Shown: positions 53,860 through 62,291 of the stretch, in pieces | Position numbering within the stretch: the first letter of the stretch is position 1 | How the letters are laid out: the number at the start of each line of letters is the position of its first letter | Source: Xanthocytophaga flava | GTDB lineage: Bacteria; Bacteroidota; Bacteroidia; Cytophagales; 172606-1 | Direction: 5' to 3' | Assembly (NCBI GenBank): GCA_030068525.1 | Contig: JASJOS010000003.1 | Location: 186,001 to 250,000, forward strand | Length of the DNA: 64,000 bases | Made by a program: the position numbers and the translations under genes | Notes under the pieces: model-generated | What the model was told of the DNA's origin: nothing | Database searches by the model: none | The model's input: only the letters and a program-made list of their open reading frames with translations

Positions 53860-54303
53860 ATGAGCTTATCTGAAACATTAAAGAAAGGACCTATAGTTAT
53901 TATAGAAGATGATATTGATGAACATCTTTTATTGGAAGAAGTTTTTTCCCAATTAAAGACTCCTAATCAGCGAATTTATTTCACAAAAGGATCAAATGTA
54001 CTAGATTATCTTAAAACTACTAATCAGACACCGTTTCTGATTATTTCAGATATAAGGTTGCAAATTGAGAATGGAATAGAACTAAAAAAACAAATTGATC
54101 AAAACCCTCTGCTTAGAGAAAAAAGTATTCCATTTGTGTTTATGTCGACTTTACCTCCAAAGGAAATCGTCAAAAAAGCATATACAGAACTTACCATTCA
54201 AGGGGTTTTCACTAAACCCAATGATTTTAATAAGTTAAAAGATATGTTTGCTTTGCTAGTACAATATTGGACAATCTGCGAACATCCTGAACCTTCCTTA
54301 TAA
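53860..54303 (+). CDS. single-domain response regulator
   Basis: 147 residues forming one receiver domain: acidic pair Asp17-Asp18 (IIEDDID), phospho-acceptor Asp64 (IISDIRL), Ser96/Thr97 (FMSTLPP) and Lys119 (VFTKPND). It has no output domain. Such proteins act in phosphorelays, often with bacterial kinases encoded elsewhere. In a prophage near the integrase it may link lysogeny to host signalling, or be a moron. It follows a broken receiver gene. Confidence 0.85.
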   Translation: MSLSETLKKGPIVIIEDDIDEHLLLEEVFSQLKTPNQRIYFTKGSNVLDYLKTTNQTPFLIISDIRLQIENGIELKKQIDQNPLLREKSIPFVFMSTLPPKEIVKKAYTELTIQGVFTKPNDFNKLKDMFALLVQYWTICEHPEPSL

Positions 54304-54408
54304 ACAAGCAATCAGAGTAAATAAACAATCATATAACTAAAAAGCAAAAGTCGACCACTCCCGATCGGCTCTGCAACTGAGTGAAGACAGTAGAATCTTC
54401 ACAATATG

Positions 54409-54429
54409 TACAAATATACTATATTTGTA
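54409..54429. promoter_or_regulatory. perfect 21-bp palindrome, probable operator
   Basis: 10-bp arms TACAAATATA/TATATTTGTA around one C, in the 240-bp gap before 54543. The half site GTACAAA also occurs in the repressor/Cro region (13278) and before the integrase (minus strand near 55975), so it may be bound by the phage repressor. Confidence 0.55.
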
Positions 54430-54542
54430 ATCTGAAATTACTAAGCAGTTTTAGAAACGTCTGGTCAATTTGTTCAAGTGTTCTTGTGTGTAGGCATATT
54501 TATCGTAAATAGATTCCTATATACATACATACCTCTCATTTA

Positions 54543-54806
54543 ATGAACACCGATTTAACGATCGAACTACTCGCAAAAATTGAAGAAGTAGATCAAAATA
54601 TACACAACCTCTTTTATTTGGTTGGTCAGATTAAGAGTAATTCTTTTCGCTACCCAGAAAATGTAGCTACACAAAACAGGCAAATAAGACGTATTGAAGA
54701 GTTCATTGTTTTTCTGGAAATGCAAAAAACCAGGCTCTATCATACTGTAGAAACTATAAATAAAAAACCTCATTTTGAATTTGTTCAAACAATAGAAGTT
54801 GCCTGA
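54543..54806 (+). CDS. small helical phage protein
   Basis: 87 residues, helical (IELLAKIEEVDQNIHNLF), no known domain. It converges with the integrase gene. It could be an excisionase or integration factor from its place, but it has no HTH that I can see. Confidence 0.5.
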   Translation: MNTDLTIELLAKIEEVDQNIHNLFYLVGQIKSNSFRYPENVATQNRQIRRIEEFIVFLEMQKTRLYHTVETINKKPHFEFVQTIEVA

Positions 54807-54824
54807 CCACCCAGGTCAGGCAAC
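54798..54824. terminator. bidirectional terminator between convergent genes
   Basis: Perfect 11-bp arms GTTGCCTGACC/GGTCAGGCAAC with a 5-nt loop and TTTTT; it overlaps the stop of the 87-residue protein. Confidence 0.88.
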
Positions 54825-54830
54825 TTTTTA

Positions 54831-55964
54831 TTACCCAAAATGTGCTTTCAGTGCAGATAGATCTACTCTCACATAATGTTTCTGGGTAGTGGTAATGCTG
54901 GAGTGTCCAAGCATGGTAGAAACAAGGGCATAGGGTATACCCTCCTGAAGCCAGAGCGCACCCGCTGTCTTTCTCAGTATATGAGAGGTAAGCTTGAAAG
55001 GCAGCCCAATGATCTCTCCTATAGTCCCCAAGTATGCATTGTATTTCTGATTAGAGATTACAGGTAGTTTGTAATCATACTTCTCCAGGATCGTTCTAGC
55101 TTCATCAAATAAAGGAAGTAGCGACACTTCACCAGATTTAGTTCTAATCTTTTTAATCCATCGTTTGCCGTTTTCTTCTACTGTATCATTCTCGTAATCA
55201 AATGTAGTCAGATCTATATAGGCAAATCCTGTATATCGCTGGAACAATGCCAGATCTTTTGTCTGCATTAAGTGTTTTGCGGGGCTTTTAAAGTTTGCCA
55301 GTGCCAGGATCTGTTGTTGGTTCAGATAGACAGGAGTCTTTGTCTTACCTTTCTTTATTTCATATTCCATTGTTTGCCTGTTGACTGGAATATCCTTCTT
55401 ATGACAGAATCGCAGAACTTCCCGGACTGAATCCAAATAGCGGAACAGATATTCCTGAGATTTGACTTTGTGTTCCGATTTTAAATGATGCTCTAACTCT
55501 TCAAGTAAATCAGGAGTGAACTCTTCAGGAAGGATTAATTCTTTCTTGTGAAGCTTGAGAAACACTTCAATATTCTTCATTCTTCGTTCGTAGTGTTTCT
55601 TTGAAATAGGGTTTATGTGGGTTTTCCTTTCCAAACACTTAGCGTACATCTGAAGGAATGTAGGCTTAGTAACTACCTTTCCTTGGTATTCATTCTTAAT
55701 TAACTGAGGAGTAACACTTTTCCCTTGTGCCTGAGCTATGACTTTTATATCAAAAACCTTTGCTAGTATTTGTTCTATCTGCGTATTAATGTAATCCGCT
55801 AATCTCCCCCTGGCTCTTTGGTTTCTTTGATCCCAGTGGATAGGATCTATAGTCATTTTGCAGGAAAATTCACTTTTTGACTGTTCAATAGAAATTGTAC
55901 ACCAGATAGGGCATTCTCCCTTTTTGTTCATTTGGTTCTTACGAAGCCAGAAAAGTACTGTCAT
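54831..55964 (-). CDS. int: tyrosine integrase
   Basis: 377 residues: an N-terminal arm-binding domain (MTVLFWLRKNQMNKKGECPI), a SAM-like core-binding domain (about 100-200) and a catalytic domain with Arg243, Lys276, His328-x2-Arg331 (SHILRKT), His354 (GHSSI) and Tyr364 (KHYVRV). All catalytic residues are present. It recombines attP with the 3' end of tRNA-Gln. It lies about 260 bp from attR, as usual for prophages of this layout. Confidence 0.95.
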   Translation of the reverse strand: MTVLFWLRKNQMNKKGECPIWCTISIEQSKSEFSCKMTIDPIHWDQRNQRARGRLADYINTQIEQILAKVFDIKVIAQAQGKSVTPQLIKNEYQGKVVTKPTFLQMYAKCLERKTHINPISKKHYERRMKNIEVFLKLHKKELILPEEFTPDLLEELEHHLKSEHKVKSQEYLFRYLDSVREVLRFCHKKDIPVNRQTMEYEIKKGKTKTPVYLNQQQILALANFKSPAKHLMQTKDLALFQRYTGFAYIDLTTFDYENDTVEENGKRWIKKIRTKSGEVSLLPLFDEARTILEKYDYKLPVISNQKYNAYLGTIGEIIGLPFKLTSHILRKTAGALWLQEGIPYALVSTMLGHSSITTTQKHYVRVDLSALKAHFG

Positions 55965-55983
55965 TTTTTGTACATGATTTAAA

Positions 55984-56023
55984 AATTTAGTGAAAAACCA
56001 CTTGATATTTATTTCACTAAATT
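55984..56023. promoter_or_regulatory. inverted repeat upstream of the integrase
   Basis: 12-bp perfect arms AATTTAGTGAAA/TTTCACTAAATT with a 16-nt spacer, just upstream of the integrase start. A likely integrase arm site or operator. The rest of 55965-56221 holds no gene. Confidence 0.6.
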
Positions 56024-56184
56024 GTAACCCAAATAAAAAACAGAAGTAACACGCAAAAGGTTATAAACTATAGCACATATACAGATGCAGCAAGTAGCTT
56101 ACAAAAGTGAGCAAGTGAATTCAGGCACAAAGTTGATTTTTAGAAGTATTAATGCGTTTTATGGAGAGGAAAGGGCATAAAAAA

Positions 56185-56211
56185 AGCCCTAAAAACTCGC
56201 GTCTTAGGGCT
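56185..56211 (-). terminator. phage-borne terminator for tRNA-Gln
   Basis: AGCCCTAA/TTAGGGCT arms followed on the minus strand by a T-run and ATGCCC. It replaces the original terminator left at 12737-12772. The two share the flanking AAAGGGCATAAAAAAAGCC text. Confidence 0.75.
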
Positions 56212-56221
56212 ACTATTGGTG

Positions 56222-56242
56222 TTTGTTGACCCACTAGGATTC
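56222..56242. other. attR core
   Basis: Identical over 21 bp to 12775-12795, covering the 3' acceptor strand and part of the T-arm of tRNA-Gln. Confidence 0.93.
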
Positions 56243-56296
56243 GAACCTAGAATGACTGAACCAAAATCAGTAGTGTTACCATTACACCATGGGTCA
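56226..56296 (-). tRNA. tRNA-Gln (UUG)
   Basis: Acceptor TGACCCA/TGGGTCA, T-arm CTAGG-TTCGAAT-CCTAG, anticodon loop with TTG in GATTTTGGTTC. It is complete because the phage carries the missing 3' end. No CCA is encoded. It is the integration site of the prophage. Confidence 0.95.
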
Positions 56297-56455
56297 ATAC
56301 CAGCTTTTTGTGCTTGAATTGGATTGCAAAAGTATTAAAAAAAATATATCTGTCAATGGTCTGCGCAAAAAATATTTATAAAAATCCAGTAAAAATTCCT
56401 CAACAAACTGATAACCAGACATAAAATCGAACAACTTTTTTATCAAAAATCGTTT

Positions 56456-57820
56456 TTATTGCTCCAGGTACTTTACTACCTCATGCATTGCTTCCGAAAT
56501 ATAGGATCCATTATAGGGGCCGAACCAATTCATATCGCGTGTTTCAGAGGCAGTCCAATCGTAGTAGGCATCAGGAGTCACATAGCCGATGTATCCGCCG
56601 TTAAAGCTGGAAATAAACAAAGGATGTTGCTGCCACTGATCAAAGGGCTGCACCAGAGGCGTAAGTTCACCGGAAAAATCGCAGGGACCACCTACCCAAA
56701 TCACATTGCCTACCCGTAACCCTTTTACTACAGAAGGATAATCGCCATATAATGAATAAAATACCCACGGACGGATACGCCAATCTTCCGTAATACGAAA
56801 ATGTGGATCCCGCAAAGGCAATGGCAAGGACACTATCCGTAGCTCTTTATGGTACGTCAATGGTATAGTGGATAATCCGGCAGTAATCTTTTGGGCAAGC
56901 AGGCTAGCTTCCATTTCAAGCATCTTCCATTCTGTTGGACCATCTATTTCCGCCCGATGGCTTCCAACTGTTCCTGCACAGAATGCAGCAAAGTCAATAA
57001 GGGAGTCGCTTTCCAGTGTATCTACCAATACACCTGGATAATCACGAGACAGACGGATGTCTTTATCAGAGATAATAGTGGGATGTGCAGAAAAAGAAGC
57101 TACTATGGCTCTTGCTCCGGATTTTTTACGTATTTCCATTACCCGAAGCAATGAGTCTGTAGGATTACTTTCTCGCAAACGATTTTCAACCAATTCTCCA
57201 GCAGGAATAGCAATAGCCCCAATGGCCGCTTTTTCCTTATTCTGATTGGCCAGACGAATAGACTCCAAAAAACGGTCAGCAATAAAAGTTACAATAGCTG
57301 GATCGTATTCACCAGAGATCAGCAGTCCCACTATTTTATCAGCCCAGCCACCTATGCTGTTGTGTGAATGTGTAGCACACAGATATACCTGGTCTATGGA
57401 CATCCCTATCTCAGGTAAGCGTTTGGCAAGAGCATTAGTGACTTCCGGAGCAATGATGAGCAGATCAGCGCTTAGCAAAGCAGTCTTTTGAACTCCATTG
57501 TCAAACACAAATGTCCGAACCCATATAGAGTCATGAATGGCAGTATAGAGCTTACCTCTTCGCTGTCCATAACCGGCTGTTGGCATCGGATGATTGGGTG
57601 TAATACTCACCTTAGCCCACCCTACCTGCAATGTATCTGCATTTGGATATTCTTTGACTGGAGGCAGCTGTGCTACCTTTTCTTTGAATTGCTGGTAGTA
57701 GGGCATCTCCTTATATGGGGTGCGATCTACCGGACGAAATAAGGCTACTCCAGCAACTACTAAGAAAATGGCTATAAAAAGAAAAAAACGCTTCACGCGT
57801 TTTTTAGTAAAGAAACTCAT
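56456..57820 (-). CDS. neutral/alkaline ceramidase-family protein
   Basis: 454 residues with an N-terminal membrane anchor or signal (RFFLFIAIFLVVAGVALF). The segment VGWAKVSITPNHPMPTAGYG, then ATHSHNSIGG with the metal-binding histidines and SAHPTIIS match the neutral ceramidase N-terminal domain. It is shorter than full ceramidases (about 700) and lacks their C-terminal Ig-like domain. It may hydrolyse an amide-linked lipid such as ceramide, but the substrate is unproven. Confidence 0.8.
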   Translation of the reverse strand: MSFFTKKRVKRFFLFIAIFLVVAGVALFRPVDRTPYKEMPYYQQFKEKVAQLPPVKEYPNADTLQVGWAKVSITPNHPMPTAGYGQRRGKLYTAIHDSIWVRTFVFDNGVQKTALLSADLLIIAPEVTNALAKRLPEIGMSIDQVYLCATHSHNSIGGWADKIVGLLISGEYDPAIVTFIADRFLESIRLANQNKEKAAIGAIAIPAGELVENRLRESNPTDSLLRVMEIRKKSGARAIVASFSAHPTIISDKDIRLSRDYPGVLVDTLESDSLIDFAAFCAGTVGSHRAEIDGPTEWKMLEMEASLLAQKITAGLSTIPLTYHKELRIVSLPLPLRDPHFRITEDWRIRPWVFYSLYGDYPSVVKGLRVGNVIWVGGPCDFSGELTPLVQPFDQWQQHPLFISSFNGGYIGYVTPDAYYDWTASETRDMNWFGPYNGSYISEAMHEVVKYLEQ

Positions 57821-57862
57821 GGGAAACCAGTTTACAGGAAAATACGATAAAATGTATCGTAA

Positions 57863-58594
57863 TTATATATAATTAAGTTTTTTGCGATCCAGATTACGGC
57901 TGATAGTTGCTCTCACTTCCCAGATTTCCATAATCTGATCTGAATGTAAGAAATCCGGATTGAATTGTGGATTATCTGATACAATGACAATCCCTCCTGA
58001 CTTATCGAGCAGGTTATGAATGCGTTTTATGATAATTCCATCTATTGAGACAATTACATACATTTTATCATTTTTCAGGTTTCTCCAGTTCTCGACAAAT
58101 TGGGTAACCACTAAATCACCAGGGCGTAACGTTTCCTGCATGCTATCTCCTTCTACTTCAAATACACGGTAGGTTCCTTCTGAAAAGCCAGGAATAGAGT
58201 AAGTCGGCAGGGTTTGAATAAATTCAGGATCTCCATATCCCACCAGATAACCTGCCCGGGCTTTTACTGGAACAAATGCTGCATTTTCTTCTCCTGCTTT
58301 GTCTGTAGTAACTACCAGAATGCGCATGTCGCCACCAGTGATACGGGGATTTCCGTTCACAGGTTGTGTAACAGGTTGCACTACTGGCTGTACTGTACCA
58401 TATAAAATAAATTCAGGTGTGGTATGATATATCTGTGATAACTTTTGAAGTACATCTGAAGGAATCTGAACCTGAGACTGGGTTTCATAAATAGCAATAC
58501 GAGACCGGGACTTGCCAATTTTATCGGCAACTTCCTGCTGGTTCAGATTGGTTTTCTGACGTAGCGATTTCAGACGTTCAGCTTGGTTGGACAT
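57863..58594 (-). CDS. XRE-family regulator with S24 (LexA-like) domain
   Basis: 243 residues: HTH (about 5-62; QQEVADKIGKSRSRIAIYE), a VQPVTQPV-repeat linker (68-79), and an S24 peptidase-like domain with Ser151 (EVEGDSM) and Lys190 (IIIKRI). Both catalytic residues are present, so RecA-type self-cleavage is possible. It is a host gene that faces away from comM, with an inverted repeat GTTCG-GGAAA-CGAAC (58681-58695) in between. Confidence 0.88.
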   Translation of the reverse strand: MSNQAERLKSLRQKTNLNQQEVADKIGKSRSRIAIYETQSQVQIPSDVLQKLSQIYHTTPEFILYGTVQPVVQPVTQPVNGNPRITGGDMRILVVTTDKAGEENAAFVPVKARAGYLVGYGDPEFIQTLPTYSIPGFSEGTYRVFEVEGDSMQETLRPGDLVVTQFVENWRNLKNDKMYVIVSIDGIIIKRIHNLLDKSGGIVIVSDNPQFNPDFLHSDQIMEIWEVRATISRNLDRKKLNYI

Positions 58595-58680
58595 GATTCG
58601 TTAGGAAAGAAATGAATCGGAGAAAATGGTAATATGTATTTGGTCTCTAAAATCTTTTAAACTTACAAAGATAGTACTTT

Positions 58681-58695
58681 GTTCGGGAAACGAAC
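58681..58695. promoter_or_regulatory. inverted repeat, possible operator of the S24 regulator
   Basis: GTTCG/CGAAC arms with a GGAAA centre next to an ACTTTG element, 87 bp upstream of the regulator's start in the 310-bp divergent region with comM. The rest of the region contains no convincing gene. Confidence 0.45.
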
Positions 58696-58903
58696 CTTTT
58701 ACACCTTTCATTTTTTTTATTACATAACTGCTTTCTGGAACAGGTTTCTCTTTTCGCTTCATGCAAGTACTCTTATTTTCACGCACTTTAAACAAATAAC
58801 GAAATATGTTACTTTTTCATCTCTGAAATGTATTTCTGTTTATTGTGGTCTCACTTAATCAGAGACTTATATATTCTTTTTACTTATTACCTATTTTTTA
58901 GCT

Positions 58904-60445
58904 ATGCTATCCAAAACATACGGCTGCGCCGTTTATGGAGTAAATGCCTTTCCTATTACTATTGAAGTAAGTGTTGGTCAGGGGCAACATTTTTTTCTGG
59001 TAGGTTTACCAGACAGTGCTGTCAAGGAAAGTCAACAACGTGTTGAAACAGCCATTAAACATATTGGCTTTCGCATGCCACGTACCAAAGTGGTTGTTAA
59101 CCTGGCTCCTGCTGATATCCGGAAAGAAGGTTCTGCCTATGACTTACCTATTGCACTGGGTATACTTGTCGCTTCTGAACAACTCTCTACACAAATATTG
59201 GACCAGTACATTATTATGGGTGAACTGGCATTGGACGGTACCTTACGTCCCATCAAAGGGGTACTTCCGATTGCTATCGAAGCTCGTAAAAATGGATACA
59301 AGGGTTTTATTTTACCCAAAGAGAATGCAGCCGAAGCAGCTATTGTCAATAATCTGGATGTGATCGGTGTAGAGAATCTCAATGATGCCGTAGAATTTCT
59401 GGAAGGAAAGCTTACGATTGAACCTCTGGTGTCTGATACACGGGAAATATTCTTCAATACACAAAATGAATATGAAGCAGATTTCTCGAATGTACAGGGA
59501 CAGGAAAATATCAAACGGGCATTGGAGATTGCAGCAGCCGGTGGGCATAATGTAATCATGATTGGTCCTCCCGGGGCTGGAAAAACAATGCTGGCTAAGA
59601 GATTGCCCTCTATCCTCCCTCCACTTACTTTACCTGAGGCATTGGAAACAACCAAGATACATTCCGTGGCAGGCAAGTTAGGTAGTTTGGCAGCACTGGT
59701 ATCCAGAAGGCCATTTCGTAGTCCACATCATACCATTAGTGATGCGGCCTTGGTTGGAGGAGGTGGAATTCCTCAGCCAGGTGAAATATCATTGTCACAT
59801 AACGGCGTTCTGTTTCTGGATGAACTACCCGAGTTTAAACGTACGGTTCTGGAAGTGATGCGACAACCTCTGGAAGAACGCAAAGTGGTGATTTCGAGAA
59901 CTCGTCAGACAGTAGAGTTTCCAGCCAACTTTATGTTGATCGCCAGTATGAATCCCTGTCCGTGTGGCTATTATAATCATCCGGAAAAAGACTGTGTTTG
60001 TGGTCCGGGAGTTGTACATCGGTATCTCAGTAAGATTAGTGGTCCACTGTTAGACCGAATTGATCTGCATGTAGAAGTAACTCCGGTATCTTTCGACGAA
60101 ATGACTGCAAATCGCAAGTCTGAAAGTAGCGCTCAGATTCGGGAAAGAGTAATCAGGGCTCGTAATATTCAAACACAACGTTTTGAATCCTACAAGGGCA
60201 TACATGCCAATGCTATGATGCCACCTGAAATAGTGAAACAAATGTGTGAGATTGATACAGTAGGAAAAAATCTATTAAAACGTGCTATGGAACGTCTTAA
60301 CTTATCTGCCAGAGCGTATGATCGTATTCTTAAGGTGGCAAGAACCATTGCAGACCTTGCCAACAGTGAAGCCATATTGACAGAACACATTGCAGAAGCG
60401 ATTCAATACCGTAGTCTGGATCGTGAGAATTGGGCTGGAGAGTAA
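58904..60445 (+). CDS. comM: YifB/ComM-family Mg-chelatase-like AAA ATPase
   Basis: 513 residues: N-terminal Lon-like ChlI domain (1-180), AAA core with Walker A GPPGAGKT (221-228), Walker B VLFLDELPE (302-310), the CPCGYYNH zinc-like segment and a C-terminal lid. ComM is a hexameric helicase that promotes branch migration of incoming DNA in natural transformation. Length and motifs are complete. Confidence 0.93.
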   Translation: MLSKTYGCAVYGVNAFPITIEVSVGQGQHFFLVGLPDSAVKESQQRVETAIKHIGFRMPRTKVVVNLAPADIRKEGSAYDLPIALGILVASEQLSTQILDQYIIMGELALDGTLRPIKGVLPIAIEARKNGYKGFILPKENAAEAAIVNNLDVIGVENLNDAVEFLEGKLTIEPLVSDTREIFFNTQNEYEADFSNVQGQENIKRALEIAAAGGHNVIMIGPPGAGKTMLAKRLPSILPPLTLPEALETTKIHSVAGKLGSLAALVSRRPFRSPHHTISDAALVGGGGIPQPGEISLSHNGVLFLDELPEFKRTVLEVMRQPLEERKVVISRTRQTVEFPANFMLIASMNPCPCGYYNHPEKDCVCGPGVVHRYLSKISGPLLDRIDLHVEVTPVSFDEMTANRKSESSAQIRERVIRARNIQTQRFESYKGIHANAMMPPEIVKQMCEIDTVGKNLLKRAMERLNLSARAYDRILKVARTIADLANSEAILTEHIAEAIQYRSLDRENWAGE

Positions 60446-60688
60446 GTATGTAGTAATAGACTATAAATGAAAGAATCTTCCCTCCCAGATTGTGTGTTAT
60501 TACTAACCTGAAGAGTGGGAAACAGGTCGTGGTGATAACACCAACGATGGGAAAAGATACACCTGTTTTTAGCGAAAATTTCTGATTTGCGCATAGTTCA
60601 TGGCACGGCTCCTATAAGGGTCTGTGTGAGTTGCGCCCTCATGAAAGAAGGTTTTGATCAGAACTCTGATCACTTTTGTTTTTGACTG

Positions 60689-60752
60689 GAGTTCCGATCA
60701 CTTTTTCTTTTCGCTGTGAGTTATGCGCAAGACGAAAAAGTGATCGGAACTC
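60689..60752. repeat. REP-like inverted repeat in the comM-epimerase spacer
   Basis: Perfect 19-bp arms GAGTTCCGATCACTTTTTC and complement with a 26-nt loop. A further degenerate copy (GAACTCTGATCACTTTTG) lies at 60661-60678 and GTGAGTT-GCGC words occur three times between 60590 and 60735. The 60446-60892 spacer contains no gene. Confidence 0.8.
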
Positions 60753-60892
60753 ACCGCAAAACTATTGCCTGCATATGACCAGGCACAAGACAAACTTTTG
60801 CCGTAAATTCTGATCATGTCACTGAGTATGGCAAACACTACAAAAGAGTAAGGCAAGTCTGGCAAAATCTGCAAATCTGATGAATTACATTA

Positions 60893-61960
60893 TTATATCT
60901 TTTTCACTCCCAATCCTGGTTCACCATTCACAGAGAGAATTCCATCTTTCAGAATAAACCCGCCTGACACCACATCTTTTGCCAGGTCCAGGCTTCCATC
61001 CAGATCCAGATACTTTGTATTGGGACATGCCAGTGCCGTATGAAGTGCAGCCGTAATACTGATAATACTTTCATCATTGCAGCCCCACATCAGATCAATA
61101 TTCGCTTTTCTGGCAATCTGAGCTATCTCCATCGCCTGAGTAATCCCACCACACTTCATAAGTTTGATATTAAAAATCCCACAGGCTGCAGGTGCCTCAG
61201 CCAAACGAAAAGCATCCTGAGGCGTTACCAGTGATTCATCGGCAGCAATAGGTCGCTTTTGCTCTTCTGGCAGATTTTTCATTTCCAGTATCTGATTGGC
61301 TGGTAGTGGCTGTTCTACCAATTCGATATCCAAGGCGCCAATCTGCTGATAAAATTTGCTCAGATCCTGTACTGTATACCCCTGATTGGCATCAATACGG
61401 ATTACAATACTGTTTCCATATACTTCACGCAACTTTACCAATCGTTCAATGTCCTCCTCCAGTGATTTTCCCAACTTTACCTTCAATACCCGAAAGCCAC
61501 GTCCCACATACTCTTCTGCTTCAGCAAGTGTAGCTTCTACATCTTTAATACCGATAGTAATGGAAGTAGGTAAAGATGTTATCTTCTGCCCCAGGAAAGA
61601 TGTTAATGGTACTCCCAGATACTTGGTAAATACATCAAGCAAAGCTGTTTCCAATGCAATCCGGACACCTGGATTTTTAGGATACCATTCCTGTACTTCC
61701 CGGCACAATGTTCCAATGTGACGGATATCTCTCCCCAGTAACCAATCCAGTTGAGGAGACTGTACAGCCTTCCACATATCATCCAGCGATTCCCCTACTA
61801 CGTAAGGACTTGGATTGGCAGCTCCTAACCCATACAACTCGTTTTCAGTAATAATCTCGACAATACAATTCTCAACTGAGGATACTGTTTTATAGGCTAT
61901 GGTATAAGGTCGGGTTAATTCCAGATTAGGACGACTAACATAAATGTGTTTGATCTTCAT
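60893..61960 (-). CDS. dipeptide epimerase (enolase superfamily)
   Basis: 355 residues. Catalytic lysines fit Lys160/Lys162 (VLKVKLG) and Lys266 (NIKLMKCGG); metal ligands fit Asp190 (IRIDANQG), Glu216 (LVEQPL) and Asp241 (AADESL). The C-terminal YLDLDGSLD motif (Asp319, Asp321) marks the L-Ala-D/L-Glu epimerase group, which acts in murein peptide recycling. Exact dipeptide specificity cannot be read. Confidence 0.9.
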   Translation of the reverse strand: MKIKHIYVSRPNLELTRPYTIAYKTVSSVENCIVEIITENELYGLGAANPSPYVVGESLDDMWKAVQSPQLDWLLGRDIRHIGTLCREVQEWYPKNPGVRIALETALLDVFTKYLGVPLTSFLGQKITSLPTSITIGIKDVEATLAEAEEYVGRGFRVLKVKLGKSLEEDIERLVKLREVYGNSIVIRIDANQGYTVQDLSKFYQQIGALDIELVEQPLPANQILEMKNLPEEQKRPIAADESLVTPQDAFRLAEAPAACGIFNIKLMKCGGITQAMEIAQIARKANIDLMWGCNDESIISITAALHTALACPNTKYLDLDGSLDLAKDVVSGGFILKDGILSVNGEPGLGVKKI

Positions 61961-62060
61961 TGGGTTTCTTGGAGGTTGTTTTGGTGTTTGTAGACAGTTT
62001 CAGCGGGTTATATTCTCACTTTGCAAATCAACTCTGGTAAGAAAGAAAAAAAATAAAAAA

Positions 62061-62084
62061 GGGACAAGTTTTGAAACCTGTCCC
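62061..62084 (-). terminator. terminator downstream of the RND exporter
   Basis: GGGACAGGTTT/AAACTTGTCCC arms (one mismatch) followed on the minus strand by a long T-run. The rest of 61961-62291 holds only a 22-codon minus frame (62108-62176, MTRIIFNLCKLG) that could be a tiny membrane peptide, unproven. Confidence 0.75.
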
Positions 62085-62291
62085 TGATATTTTTATTAAG
62101 ATGGCAGCTACCACAGAGCCAAACCAATCACTAACAATATTCCTAGCTTACACAGATTGAAAATAATCCTTGTCATAGTTGTAGACGTTTATCATCTACT
62201 CTTTATGAGGGCATTTCAGATAATGTAACCTTACTCACACTCAACGTATTTCAAGATAGTATGTAAGGTTTCCACAGATAAAACCAGTCCA

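Larger units (their letters stand above)
12796..56221. mobile_element. prophage, long-tailed (siphovirus-like), about 43.4 kb
   Basis: Bounded by 21-bp att repeats at tRNA-Gln. It contains a repressor, integrase, terminase, portal, capsid protease, capsid, tail tube, tape measure, fibres and lysis genes. A 1,073-residue tape measure without sheath genes suggests a non-contractile tail. Structural genes appear intact apart from the papain-like hydrolase (in-frame TGA) and some decayed genes after the tape measure. No recognised replication proteins are present. Layout is unusual: the terminase operon is on the strand opposite to the other structural genes. Confidence 0.93.

Noticed and set aside
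12796..56221. Mu-like transposable phage
   Set aside because: There is no transposase pair and no 5-bp target duplication; a tyrosine integrase and tRNA att repeats explain the ends.
58601..58795. 64-codon minus frame between the S24 regulator and comM
   Set aside because: It covers the likely regulatory region and inverted repeat, and the sequence shows no protein-like pattern.
59137..59676. A 179-codon open frame on the minus strand inside comM
   Set aside because: It lies wholly within a well-conserved gene in antisense and has no domain; it is a shadow of codon bias.
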